From Scilla litardierei (taxonomy: Eukaryota > Streptophyta > Magnoliopsida > Asparagales > Asparagaceae): a DNA stretch of 64,000 nt. Under the pieces are notes generated by a model. It saw only the letters and a list, made by a program, of their open reading frames with translations. It had not been told where the DNA came from and ran no database searches. Both the position numbers and the translations under genes were made by a program. Where the stretch lies: the NCBI GenBank assembly GCA_030789695.1, contig CM061130.1, positions 14,375,860-14,439,859 on the forward strand, given 5' to 3'. Shown here in pieces: positions 12,691 to 24,000 of the stretch (within the stretch, counting starts at the first letter, position 1; every line of letters begins with the position of its first letter).

Positions 12691-12963
12691 TTAGTCGGTC
12701 CAAGTTCATTGGCCGACCGACTAGATTCAGTTCTAGTCGGTTAGTGAATGAGCTTAGACCGACTAATTCTTGTCAGGATTTTTGGCTTCAGTTACTGTTT
12801 ACAATTAGTCGGTTCAAGCTCATTGACCGACCGACTAGATCGTGATCTAGTCGGTCAGTGCTTGAACTGTGACCGACTAATTGTGACGGGGACTGTCTTA
12901 GCTTTTCGCATTCCGATCGACTTATATCTCATTCTAACCGACTATCTCTCACTCTAGTCGATC
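12691..12963 (+). repeat. Internal copy of the LTR palindrome array (GACCGACTAG type)
   Basis: Two full units plus fragments of the repeat that fills the LTR. Each unit reads TTAGTCGGTC, a spacer, GACCGACTAG, a short loop, CTAGTCGGTC, a spacer, then ACCGACTA. The inter-unit spacer even shares ACTGTTTAC with the LTR. A weak TATA-like TTATAT lies at 12922-12927. The array sits directly upstream of the env-position ORF. Confidence 0.8.
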
Positions 12964-13211
12964 AAAATTTCCCTCTCTCTGCCTAAAACCGCCGTGACCA
13001 TTCGACTTCCACCCCTCCTCCGTCGATTTTCGGCCATATCTCCGACCAACTCTCAACCCCCCTCCTCCTTCCGACCTAGGTTCACCCTCTCTCTGTGTCT
13101 AGGGATAGGGTTTCTTCTAGTTTCATTTGAATTCGGTTAGGGTTTCAGTTTCTAGGGGCTGTTTAGGGTTTCTTCGATTCGATCTCTTGTGCGTCGTGTC
13201 TTGCTTCGCTT

Positions 13212-14810
13212 ATGGCAAGAACACGAATTCTGATCGATCCCTCACATCCTTCGCCTATGACCGTTGAACCACATCCTACGGATCCCAATCAACCTACGCG
13301 AACCCCACCCAAATGCCGATCGAAGACCACCCAACCTTCGTCGTCTTCGCCTCCTCTCAAGAAGAAGAGGACGACGACCGCCAAGCCCCGAGCCCAATCT
13401 CAGCCCAAACCCAAGCCTGCGAAGTAAACTGTGTCTCCCTCCTCTTTCCATACACCTTCGGATTCCGACACCGAGTACAGACCTGAGACCGAGAACCATA
13501 GGGATCCCTCACCCCCTCCTAGGGAACCTGTATCTAGCTCTCGACCCCGTACTTCCACACGTCAGCCTAAGGGAAAGGCTCCGATGCCGGTGGGCGGTGT
13601 CGATATTTCGTTGTGTCGCGACGACCCGTTGTGTCTCGCGGCTTACAACCGTATCGAACACTGTCCGCTGCTTCTGGAGCATTTCATACAGTTTTCTGAC
13701 TTCCCTGGCCTCGCAGATCTTCTGTCGTCTTCGGGTCTTATCGATTATCTTCGGTATGACCCTAAGGCGAATCCTCACCCCTACCCTCGCCTAGTGAAGC
13801 TTTTCTACGCCAATAGGATCCGGGGTCAGTACGATGAGACCCACTCGATTGAGACTACTGTCTTGGGGACTCTGATAGTCCTCACGGCAGAAATCTTAGG
13901 AGAGTTGATCGGTTGCTCGTCGTCTGGCCTCCTCCCTTCAGATATTTCCGTCGATGACATCTCTTCCCTCGACCAGGTCATCCTTTCTGAGATTTTCCAT
14001 GAGATTCCTCCTGCCATGATTGGCGTGCCCTCTAAGTCATTCAAGCCCAATGGCTGTGTCCTTAACCTGATTCTGAAGTCGTGCTTACTTCCTAAGTACG
14101 GCTCCTCTTCTTTGCCTTCCCAGCCATTCCTGAAGTTGATCTATGACATCTTTATGGGGAGCGAGATTAACTGGGCTCGGATTATACTCGATAAGATGGA
14201 TTCTTTCGAGTGTATCCGGAAGTCCATGAAGTCTGCGCATATCCCATATCCGTGCTTGTTGACTCTTGTTTTTCGCCTCTTCCGTGTCACACTTCAACCT
14301 GACAATGAGCGTCCTCTCGGTCCCCCTCTGAACGCGACGGCCGTCAAGAAGTCTCTTGTGGCACTCTGTCACGTTCAGAGGACGACCCCTTCAGCGTCTG
14401 CCTCTGCCTCTGCCTCAGCTGCTCCCTCTACCACTCTTGATGAGCTCGCGCGTTCAGTGAGACGCATGGAGTCTCGTTATGCTCGGACTGAGGAGATACT
14501 TACGCGTATCGCCTCTCGTTTGGGTATTGAGATCCCTTCGTCAGTCTCTGACGAGGAGGAGTTGGATGAGGAGGAGATTGAGGAGCTTGTTCATGTTTCT
14601 ACTCGTGCCCCCGAGGGCACTTCTGGAGCTGCTGCCTCTTCTGCTGGTGACCCCGAGAGTACTCCTGTTGCCACCGTTTCTGCGGTGGATACTACGACTG
14701 GTGCTCCCGAGGCCACTACCGTCGCTCCCGTGGACACTTCAGCTGATCCGGTGACCACCTCCACTCCTGCAGAGCCTGCTACTACTGCAGATCCTCCAGC
14801 TTCCTCCTGA
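13212..14810 (+). pseudogene. Sirevirus env-position ORF, one nonsense codon
   Basis: An ATG at 13212 opens 71 codons rich in Pro, Thr and Lys. They end in TAA at 13425-13427, but the same frame continues without further stops to 14810. Without that TAA the protein would be 532 residues. The middle part (LVKLFYANRIRG, then ETTVLGTLIVLTAEILGELIGC) resembles the plant-specific 'putative plant transposon protein' domain found in extra ORFs of large retrotransposons, recognised by eye. The C-terminal third has a short Ser/Ala repeat, an acidic stretch (SDEEELDEEEIEELV) and a long Thr/Ala/Pro tail. I see no convincing transmembrane helix, so a fusogenic envelope role is unsupported. Gene order and the upstream palindrome array suggest separate expression. 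Confidence 0.7.
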
Positions 14811-15760
14811 GCTTCTTTGAGGACTCTCCCGATGCTCCTTGGATGATGGATCTTATTGTGAGAGAGTTTGGGTAGGATAGAGTGGGGTTCTGGATATTTT
14901 TGACATTTCGATGTATCTTAGTGTTTTTTGATGATATTTTGGATGTTTTGATGTAGTGTGATACTCTGATGTCCGGTGTGACATATGTTATATGTTGATG
15001 TATTTTGTGCTTCGATCGTTGGATCGCTCATATGTAAGTCGACGATGTATCTTTTTGATGTACTCATACTTCATTTATATATATATACATCGATGTTGAC
15101 ATCTCATTATGTTGTGCACATTTTATATTTTATATGTCTCTGATGTTTTGATTTTGTCGCTCGACGATAATACTTGGTTAAATAGAATTCATTTTATGGA
15201 AACATAGAATTGTTTTCCATGCACTAAATTAACCAAGAATGTTGATATTGGAGAGTATATTCCATAACTCAATTCGTAAAATTAATTTGAGTTTTGATGA
15301 TTTTATTTATCGATTTTCGACTTTGGTCTCATTGACACGCTTTGATTTAATTCGTATTTCCCATTGGTGTCATTTGGACCGTGGTCGTATTCTACGACTC
15401 CCGTGCTTTTATTTGAAGCCATTGTTGTTGTCGTTGATCTCCTCCCACTCTTTTTGCTAATGCCAAAGGGGGGGAGATATAATAATGACATGTGCTAAAT
15501 GATAATTTAAGCATTTTTCCAAGAATCTAATTTGATATGTTAGATTCAGGTGGAGTTAAGATATAAAAATTGGATTTCAAATCCGATATTTCAATAATGG
15601 ATTCTCATTTTTATACTTTACTCGTCTGCTTGATGCGTATTATTATTATTAATTTTGGAATTAACGTGTCATCAATGCAGGGGGAGTAAGTAAATTACAT
15701 TTGAATCATTATTTTTGATTATTATTTATGTTGGTTTGTCATCACCAAAAATGGGGAGAA
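14811..15760 (+). other. Sirevirus 3' spacer with multiple polypurine tracts
   Basis: No gene. Polypurine-like tracts occur at about 15463-15478 (CCAAAGGGGGGGAGA), 15680-15688 (CAGGGGGAG) and 15746-15760 (AAAAATGGGGAGAA, adjoining the LTR). Repeated tracts upstream of the 3' LTR are a known Sirevirus trait. Confidence 0.65.
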
Positions 15761-17499
15761 TGTTGGATATTGGACTCCCCGGATTTGGTTTTGGATGTTG
15801 AACAAACATAAATATATCGTGAACTAACTCTTTGTGAGCGCAGTTATGGAGATCGTCGCCAAATTCATATGAACATCCAAAGCGACGTCTCAAGACTTCT
15901 CAAAGTACGTGATTGTATGCCTAAAGCTTCGTTGAAGCTTTTGGACCATTTTAGAAGTCATGAAGATTCGGATCGAAGCTTTCGAAGACGGTTCGTCAAG
16001 TTTTATTTATAGTCTTTTAGCTTCGTTCTGTAGAATGTTAAGCCTTGAGTAGGTCTTACGTTTTAATCTTCATAACGCTCCTATCTTAGAGCTAGGAACT
16101 TGTAATAAGTCCATACTAACTTTCCCGAAGCATCGCGCTTCGTTTCGCGACTTCTTGTGCATGTTAGTTGGTTCAAGAAGAAGAACCAACCGACTAGATG
16201 GTGATCTAGTCGGTCGGAAATGCTTCTTGGACCGACTAGTTTGCCTTCTCAATTCTAAGCTCTTTACTGTTTACAGTTAGTCGGTCTACGTTGACTCACC
16301 GACCGACTAGTTGGTGAACTAGTCGGTCAGTGATCCTTCTTAGACCGACTAGTTGAGCTTCTACTGTACATGCCAAGTTACTGTTTGTCGTTAGTCAGTC
16401 TATGTTCATTTGGCGACCGACTAGTTGATGAACTAGTCGGTCAACTTTTGTTCTTGGACCGACTAAATCAATTTGTACTCAGACTATTTGTTTTATCACT
16501 TAGTCGGTCTAAGTTCACTCACTGACCGACTAGTTGTGAAACTAGTTGGTTGGTAAGTGTTCTTTGACCGACTAGTTCTGTTTGTCTGAACTTCGACCTA
16601 TTCCCTGTTCACCACTTAGTCGGTTCATGTTGATTGACCGACCGACTAGTTGATGAACTAGTCAGTCAGTGGTTGTTCTTTGAACGACTAGTTTGGTTCA
16701 GAATAGAGCCGTTGGAGCATTAATTGAAACATTTTTCTCTCTCTCTTTCCTCTAACCTATATATACTTGTTGAGCTGCATTCATTGCACTCAAGGCTGAT
16801 ATTAAGAGAAGTTTAGAGATCAAAGAGAAATCATTCCATCTAATTAAAGCTCATTCATTTCCAATCTTGAATCTCTTCTCACTCTTATTTCAAAAGAGAG
16901 ATTCATTGATTGTGAGCCTTCCAAGCCAAGTGCTTGATCCTTGGTCACCAACAACCTCATAGCTCTCCATCGCTGATCTACATCTTGGAGCTAGGGTTTG
17001 GTGCCTCTTCATCTTCCTCAAAATCCGTTTTGCCATAAATCGTAAGTTTTACTCAAGGCATAGGATTTTGTCGGTAAGCAATTTCTATTTCATTTACTTT
17101 CATATTGTAAGTGTTTCACTCTCGGTTGTGAGAGTGTGTTTGTGATCCCGGGTTGTGGGAGTCACAATTTCCTTTGTGTATGATTTGACTTGGTGAATGT
17201 TCTTCACAAGTATTTCATAGTGGAAATCTTGAGTTAGGGTTTCTAACTCAAGTATCCGGAGGGGATCTGGTGGTTGGGATGTAGGATCACCGGGAACAAG
17301 TCGGGGAGACTTGGGTGGATCCGAACCGAGTAATATTGCTTGTTTGTGTTTGTCTTATTTGTTGTCGATCATTTACTATTCCGCATTTCCGCATTAATTG
17401 GTAGAGATTGCAAGATAATTAGGAATGATCCTCTTAATTATTTTAAAGTACTATTCACCCCCCTCTAGTACTTGTGCAGTAGCTTAGCAGGGTATTACA
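15761..17499 (+). repeat. Sirevirus-like 3' LTR (1739 bp)
   Basis: Full-length LTR, TGTTGG to TTACA. U3 contains four or so units of the GACCGACTAG palindrome repeat at 16160-16690, each about 110 bp with an internal inverted repeat. A TATATATA box follows at 16758-16765 and the rest is R/U5. The order of repeats, then a C/T-rich run, then TATA suggests a transcription-factor array upstream of the promoter. Confidence 0.9.
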
Positions 17500-18342
17500 A
17501 GAGTCACTCGGCCGACCATCAAAAGCCCGCTCGGCCGACCAGATCTGACACACAGAAGATAGAGTATCAGCGTGCACTCGGCCGACCGTCGCCAGCCCAC
17601 TCGGCCGAACCACGGATACACCACTCGCCCGAGTGGCATCAAGACGACGACAACGAAAAGTCCAGACTTACTGTAATTTGTCAGTCAACTCCCGAGTTCC
17701 GACTCGGCCGAGTGAAGAAGTCCCCTCGGCCGAAGCAAAGAAAGTCACTCGGCCGAGTGACTCCCGAGGAGCCGACCCCCAAAAGTCCGAAGTTACTGGA
17801 ATTTGTCAGGGTTTGTCACTCAGCCGAATGACATTTGTCACTCGGCCGAGTGAGTCGTGCTACCTGTAGCGTAAATTGCGATTTTGAGGCTGCGCAGGGG
17901 CATTTTTGTCACAGTTTTTTTGGGCGATTTTGGGGGGTATTTAACCCCAGTTTTTAACCTAGTTTGGGGAGCTTTTTCAGAACTTTTTGGCAGCCCTTTT
18001 TAGATTACTTTTTAAGAGATTAGATTGAGCTTTTAGGGGAGAGAAAAAAGTGTTATTTTGTTGGATGCTATTGAATCTTCATTGATTTGTCTCTCTCTCT
18101 CTCTGTCTCTATCAAAAAGCTCATTTTATTGATATATTGAATATTGCAATGAATTCTATTGATTTTATTTGTGAATTTCTATTGAATTGCATTATGAATT
18201 GTGAGTAGTTTTATCGTCTTAGGGCGTAGGGATGAACCCTACGAACCCTATTTCTAACTTGTGATGAATTGGTGAAATTATTGCTAGAATTGATTAGGGT
18301 TAGGTTGTGATCGATTTATTACGGATAGCTAGGGATTTCCAT

Positions 18343-18642
18343 CGATTGTGGTTTGCAAGAGATTGGATCCCAACTCGATAGGAAGCCCTAGAAATTCGAA
18401 TTGGGTTGCAATTGGATTTCTCCGGAATCGGTTTGCAAGAGATTGGACCGAAACTAGGGTTTTCGATTGCAATTCTATACCAATACCCGTTTGCAAGAGA
18501 TTGGACGGGTAGGAACTATCCCAACTAGGTCGTAGCTCGAGTTTGCACGAGAGTGGGCTCGAGATACGATTGAATGATGATGTTGTTCTTCACGCTAGCT
18601 TGCCTAGGTTAGGGTTTGCAAGAGATTGGACCTAACCCTAGG
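18343..18642 (+). repeat. Five-hairpin array with shared loop and variable stems
   Basis: The 16-nt block TTTGCAAGAGATTGGA occurs at 18352, 18432, 18490 and 18615, with a variant TTTGCACGAGAGTGGG at 18542. Each is bracketed by a different pair of complementary flanks: CGATTGTGG/CCCAACTCG, TCGG/CCGA, TACCCG/CGGGTA, CGTAGCTCGAG/CTCGAGATACG and CCTAGGTTAGG/CCTAACCCTAGG. Loops are nearly constant while stems differ in sequence but stay paired. By position this lies downstream of the presumed LTR promoter, so it would be in the RNA leader. Confidence 0.85.
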
Positions 18643-18704
18643 TTTGCTATAGACCGGTAATAGCGCGAGAGCGTGAGCTTGGTTCTACATTTAGTTGCGA
18701 CTAG

Positions 18705-18736
18705 TTCACATGAATTGCAAGTCTAGCAATTGTGAA
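18705..18736 (+). repeat. Additional stem-loop in Athila U5
   Basis: TTCACA TG AATTGC pairs with GCAATTGTGAA across a 7-nt loop (AAGTCTA), leaving TG bulged. The loop differs from the five-hairpin array just upstream. Confidence 0.6.
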
Positions 18737-19009
18737 ATCTACGAATCACAATGACGAGATACGGTTTGTAGCGGGGATTCCCTACCCCCTAGGCGTCTTT
18801 ATTAATTTGATATTTCTTTTATACAATTGAACGACTGTGACCGCTTTATTGCAAATATTTCTCGACTGTTCTTATAGCCAGGTGAATTGAAGAAGACATT
18901 GTCATTTGCCCTCCTCGTGTTCGATACCCGCTCGCTGCTACACCGTGCGCTTGCGGTAAGACTAGCGAGTCATTCGTCCCGGTTGCGTGTGCATACCGGG
19001 GCGCGATCA

Positions 19010-19339
19010 CTAATATAGGCTAATAAGCTTATATTTAGTTATTTCCTACAATAACTACCCCTAAAGCCTGTAAATAGGATCCAAGGGTAAGGCATTTACA
19101 CTAATCTAACCATGCCATAAGTTTGCATAAGGCAACTTGTGTTCTTCTTCTCCCTTCCATTAAAATCCTCTTCTAAATAGAGATTTAGGCGGTGAAACGC
19201 TGCTTCGATCCTTCGTGACGAAGTACCGACCGTTGTGGTGAATCCGAGGGTGAATTTCAGAGACTACGGCGCAGCATATGCTAACGTAAGTCTATGTTAT
19301 TATTCGATCCCAACGTCCTCGTTTTGTCAGGATCCTACA
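19010..19339 (+). repeat. Tork-like 5' LTR, 3' portion
   Basis: Ends TACA at 19339. Compared with the 3' LTR there are about ten substitutions and a small indel (the 5-bp ATGCT near 19280 is absent from the other copy). The TATA region reads CCTGTAAATAG (19067-19077) where the 3' LTR has CCTATAAATAG (26500-26510). Confidence 0.82.
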
Positions 19340-19340
19340 T

Positions 19341-19353
19341 TGGTATCAGAGCC
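19341..19353 (+). promoter_or_regulatory. Primer binding site (initiator Met tRNA)
   Basis: TGGTATCAGAGCC starts one base after the LTR end. Confidence 0.85.
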
Positions 19354-19779
19354 ATACGGGTTCGCCCCGGTCTAACCGTCGCCCCGGTCTAACCGATGAA
19401 CGAGGCGTTGTCTTTTTCACGAATGAGTTTCCTACCATTACGGATATGGTAGGAGCGCATCGTGACAGAGAGAATCGCTGCAGTTGTTCTTTTCACGTTA
19501 GGGTCTTCTGTCATTACGGATATGGCAGGAACTCTCCGTGACGGGAAGAACTGACCGTTCATCTCACCAAACTCGCACTCCTCAAGGATGCTGAGTCTCC
19601 ATTCAATTGAGAATGTGAACTCTCTTCATGTAGAGCGTGAAGTTTGCGGCCTTGAAAACGCGTTCTCTTCATTTTTTGGCACACGGCCATTGAAGCAAAA
19701 CTGTTTTCTCGACGAACGGGTGCCTCATTGGAGAAGAAGATGGCGGTTGGAACAATTCTCATCGGAGAAGGAGACCTCT

Positions 19780-20350
19780 TTGGTGCATGATCGCCATGGC
19801 CATATGGGCCATGGAGGCTATGCATCCCCCTCCCCATGCGGAGGGGGTTGGCTACGACCAATAACTACCATGGCCACCCCTCCGGTTGGGGTGTGCGGCC
19901 AACCCCATGCAAGGGGGAGGCCAGCCATGTCCATATGGGCCAAGGCCGGCCATGGACAAGGGGCCATGGCCAGGGCTCGGCCAGGGGGCCCTGGCCGGGG
20001 CCAGGCCAGGGCCAAGGCCCTGCCGGCCCTGGCAGAGGCCAGTGCCGGCGCCCTGGCCGGCCTCGGCCAGAGCCTGGCCAGGGGCCAGGGCCAGGCCAGG
20101 GCCCTGCCGGCCCTGGTAGAGGCCAGTGCTGGTGCCCTGGCCTCAGGCCAGGGCCTGGCCAGCCCTGGCAGAGGCCAGGGCCTGACGCAGGCCGGCCCTG
20201 GCCTCTACCAGGGCCACGACCGGCCCCACAGTGGCCAGGGCCAGGCCGAGGCCTGCCCTGGGCTCTGCCAGGGCCACTGCTGGCCCTGGCCGAGGCAAGT
20301 GCCCGGCCACTGCCGGCCCCGGCCTCGGCCAGTGCCGAGCCCCGGTTGAC
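19780..20350 (+). repeat. GC-rich GGCC palindromic minisatellite in the Copia leader
   Basis: A block of about 570 bp, extremely GC-rich, made of overlapping GGCC, CCAGGG and CCTGGC words. A roughly 90-bp segment near 20005-20090 is repeated at about 20098-20165 with few changes. Long frames stay open on both strands only because the repeat lacks A/T-rich stop codons, so I do not call a protein. It lies between the PBS and gag and is unlike the AT-balanced sequence on either side. Confidence 0.75.
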
Positions 20351-21092
20351 CCTGTATTTGGGGGGGACTTGCATGAATGGGACATGCATGGCCAGCCTGT
20401 ACGGGGCCGACGGTAGTTCTCTGCGGCAAATTCCCCTGCAGAAGGGGAGCGCATGGATCCATACGGGAGCCGGCGACGGTGGCTTGCAGAAAAATCCCCT
20501 CAGGGGGGATCTGGCCTTGGCACGGCTACGGCTTAATCCCGGCAATGGCCATGGATTGCCGAATATTTCGCTAGTATCATAAGGGTACTTGGTTGAAATA
20601 TTTTTTTTTGAAAAATACGTTTTCAAAAACGCTTTTCCGCTGCGAAGTACTATAAGAGTACTATCGTTTGATAAGTGAGGGGGAAATATTGAAAGTTGTT
20701 CTAGATGGTGATTGGAATCGTAGAGACCTTTCTGATTCTAGAGCAACATCTTCAATATTTTTCGAAAGTAACTTATCAAATATGATAATATCATTCCAAG
20801 TGGGATTTTTCCAAGTAGGAGTGATATTAAACTAGTATGAAATTTCACATTCGATTGATTCAGTATCTCAAAGGATCATGATTCGACCAGTGGTCTTTTG
20901 GACTAGTTTGTGGGACACCTCAGCTCAGTCTGGGGGTAGTGAACCATGGACTAGCCATTTCCCTGGTCGGTCCGCTGGCCGAGACTAATGAATCATGAAA
21001 ATGTAACAATATGATGACTATGTATATGAAATTAATGCAATGTTTTTGATCGAACCTTCTTTTCATGTCTTTTACAGCATTTTAAAGCTAAA

Positions 21093-24000
21093 ATGTCTTC
21101 TGCCGCTAAGAACATCGTCGCTAAGTTGAACAAAGGTGAAAAACTCAACGACGATAATTACAAATTATGGTCCATTAAGATACAGTATGTTCTAGAGGAG
21201 CAAGAAGTGCTCGAAACTCTAAAGAACGTAATGATTGAACCCGAGTTGGGCACTACGGCCCAACACAGACGAGACAAGGAAGCTTTTGATGCTTGGTCTC
21301 GGAAGAACAAGATAGCTCGCATTACGTTATTGTCCAGTATGGCCGATGACATAATGCGCATCTTCCGAGAGCATGACCTAGCAATGGACATATGGTCCAA
21401 GCTTAAGGAGAAGTTTGGTGGCACCTCGGTGTCCAAACTTCGTTCTTTAACTATAATATTTGATTCATACAAGAAACGTCCAGATCATTCCATGGGGAAA
21501 CATCTGCGACATATGGCAAATCTAATCTCAGAGTTAAAGGATGCAGGTCATGTGCTCACTGATGAGCAACAAATCCAAGCAGTCATACGTTCCCTACCAA
21601 ATGGGTGGGACCAAATGAAGATTCATCTCACTCATAATGAGAGCATCAAGAACTTCAGCGATGTTTCTAAGCACCTCGAGTTAGAGGAAGAGCGGCTTGC
21701 GGCTGCCAAGCCAAGTGCAGAAGTGCACATGGTTGCTAGTTCCTCACACGGGGGAAAGAAACGGAAAAATTGTTCGAAGTTTACTAATGAACGTAATAAG
21801 CAACCTGAGTCTACTAAGAAACCCAAACATAAGGGTGTGAACAAGAAATGGCACAAGAAGAAAGACTTGAAGAGGATCAAGTGCTTCAAGTGCAACAAGT
21901 TAGGTCACTATGCCCGTTCTTGTACGGATGGAGGTGACAAGGTAACTTGTAATACTAGTTACATATGTGTTTCTAGTTCAATATTTCTTGTAGAATCTAA
22001 TCCATTTTGGATAATTGATTCAGGTGCCACCGACCACATAGCAAGGGACAGACGGTCCTTCGTGGAGTATCACCGGATACCCCAAGGAACAAAATGGATA
22101 TATGTAGGAAACAACACACGTGTTGAAGTGAAAGGCGTTGGGACTTGCAAGCTCGTCTTGGACAACGGCCGCACTATCTTACTACAAGATGTCCTCTTCG
22201 CTCCAGATATTCGAAGGAATATTGTATCTGTGGTCGTTTTAATGGGTCTTGGTTATAGTTGGGTTTTTCATGATTGTAAAGTGGACTTGTTTTGTAATAA
22301 TTCTTTAATTGGTACTGGGTATGTTTTCAAAGGATATATTGTATTAAATACAATGTATGACTCCTCATATTGTAATGAAAATTTCCTTGTTGCAAATTCT
22401 TCGACTTATGAGTCAGATATAATTTGTTGGCACGCAAGGCTTGGTCACATTGGACCAACACGAATGGATAGACTTGCTAAACGTGGCCTTCTATCCAATG
22501 TCTCAAAGGTCGAAATGTCGACTTGCGAACATTGCCTTGTAGGAAAATCTTGTCGCAAGCCGTTTGGAACCGGCACAAGGGCCGAGGTTCCATTATAGCT
22601 CATCCATTCGGACATATGTGGTCCGATGAATGTCAAGACAAGATGCAGGAAGTCCTATTTCATCACTTTTATTGATGATTTCACCCTATTCGGATATATC
22701 TATTTGATATCCCACAAAAGTGAAGCATTAGCCTGCTTTAAAAACTATATGAGTTTGGTGGAAAATCAATTAGATCGCAAGATTAAGGTCTTGCGAACCG
22801 ATAGAGGAGGTGAATATCAATCAGCAAGTTTTAAGGAACTTTGTGATGAAAAGGGCATAGTTCATCAGGTAACTATGCCTTATACTCCGCAACAAAATGG
22901 TGTTGCAGAAAGGAGAAATAGGACTTTAATAGAAATGGTCCGTTCAATGATGGCGCAAGCTAACTTGCCGATCACCTTTTGGGGTGATGCATTATTGACT
23001 GCCGCTTTCATCTTGAACCGCGTACCCTCGAAATCAGTTAGCTCCACTCCTTACGAGTTATGGAACCAAAGGTCTACTGACTTAAACATTTTGAAACCTT
23101 GGGGGTGTGCATCCTATGCACATATTTCCTCCCATAAGTATGGCAAACTTGGGCCACGGGGAAGGAAATGTATCTTTATACGATACGCAGAAAACTCCAA
23201 ATGTTATGGTTTCATTGGTCAGGAAGACAATGGAGGTCTAATTGAATTTGAGTCGAGGGATGTCACTTTCTTGGAAAATGAGTTTCCAAGACATGGCGAG
23301 ATAAGTCAGGACTTATCTCTATTTGAGATTAATGATTAAGAAGGATTATCTCATTCGAGTGGGAGAATTCTTGGTGAAGACGAAAATACGTTTATACCTT
23401 CACCAATGGATGATACGAATGATGCTGATCCTATTCCATACGGGAATAATGATCCAAGTGGGAGCAATTCTAATGGGAATAATGATCCAAGTGGGAGCAA
23501 TTCTAACGACATTCCAAGTGGGAGTGATATTAGAATCGATCTAAATTCAAGGCAACAAGGTCTTGAAGAATCTCAAATACGACGTAGTAGTCGTACAAGG
23601 TTAGCTCCTCTAAGATTTGAGGATGAATTTCCGCAAACCTTTATGACTTTATTACAAGTAGATGACGAGCCTGCTACTTTCAAACAGGCCGTATCATGCT
23701 CTGCAAAAGACAAATGGATGGAAGCGATGAAGGAGGAGTTAGAATCCATGAAAGTTAACCAAGTCTGGGACTTGGTTGATTTACCCAGAGGACGTAGAGC
23801 TATTGGGAACAAATGGGTTCTCAAAATCAAGCATAAGGCTGATGACTCTATAGACAGATATAAAGCTCGCCTTGTCGCGAAAGGTTTTACACAACAGGAA
23901 GGGATAGACTACGAAGATACCTTCTCACCTGTTGTTTGTTTTACCTCGATTCGCCTAATTCTGGCTATGGTAGCTTGCTTAGACCTCGAATTACATCAAA

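Larger units (their letters stand above)
5783..17499 (+). mobile_element. Complete Sirevirus-like Ty1/Copia element with env-position ORF
   Basis: Order: LTR, PBS, Gag with zinc knuckle, protease, integrase, RT, RNase H, palindrome array, extra ORF, several polypurine tracts, LTR. The integrase-before-RT order marks Copia. Long LTRs, an extra ORF after RNase H and multiple polypurine tracts point to the Sirevirus lineage. LTRs begin TGTTGG and end TTACA. By hand count the shared parts of the two LTRs differ at about 2% of positions. All three coding parts carry frameshifts or stops, so the copy cannot move on its own. It inserted into the palindrome cluster of the Athila LTR. Confidence 0.88.
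1..19009 (+). mobile_element. Athila-like Ty3/Gypsy element, 3' part, with nested Sirevirus
   Basis: Only the end of the element is in the window: the post-pol spacer, the env-position ORF, a long 3' spacer with polypurine tracts, and the 3' LTR. The LTR starts TGATC at 5466, directly after a purine tract containing AGCTTGGGGGA, and ends GATCA at 19009. These form a 5-bp terminal inverted repeat. The LTR is interrupted by a Copia element at 5783-17499. Without that insert and its target duplication the LTR is about 1.82 kb, a usual size for Athila. The Athila assignment rests on the ORF family, the repeated AGCTTGGGGGAG tracts and the GGGAGGCAACCC spacer motif, all recognised by eye. The element is defective: its ORF is broken and its LTR is split. 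Its 5' half must lie upstream of the window. Confidence 0.8.
17500..19009 (+). repeat. Athila 3' LTR, second part
   Basis: Resumes with the palindrome cluster (about ten ACTCGGCCGAGT-type copies, 17503-17855). A possible TATA variant GGTATTTAAC lies at about 17936. A long U5-like region follows with five related hairpins (18343-18642) and a sixth unrelated one (18705-18736). It ends GATCA at 19009. Confidence 0.75.

Noticed and set aside
18343..18642. CRISPR-like look: 16-nt repeats with variable spacers
   Set aside because: Flanks are complementary to each other around every repeat, spacing is irregular, there are no cas genes, and the context is a plant LTR.
19588..20626. Long overlapping open frames of about 250 codons on both strands
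   Set aside because: They follow from the GGCC/CCAGGG repeat, which has few stop codons in any frame. Composition is Gly/Pro/Ala/Arg only, with no domain.
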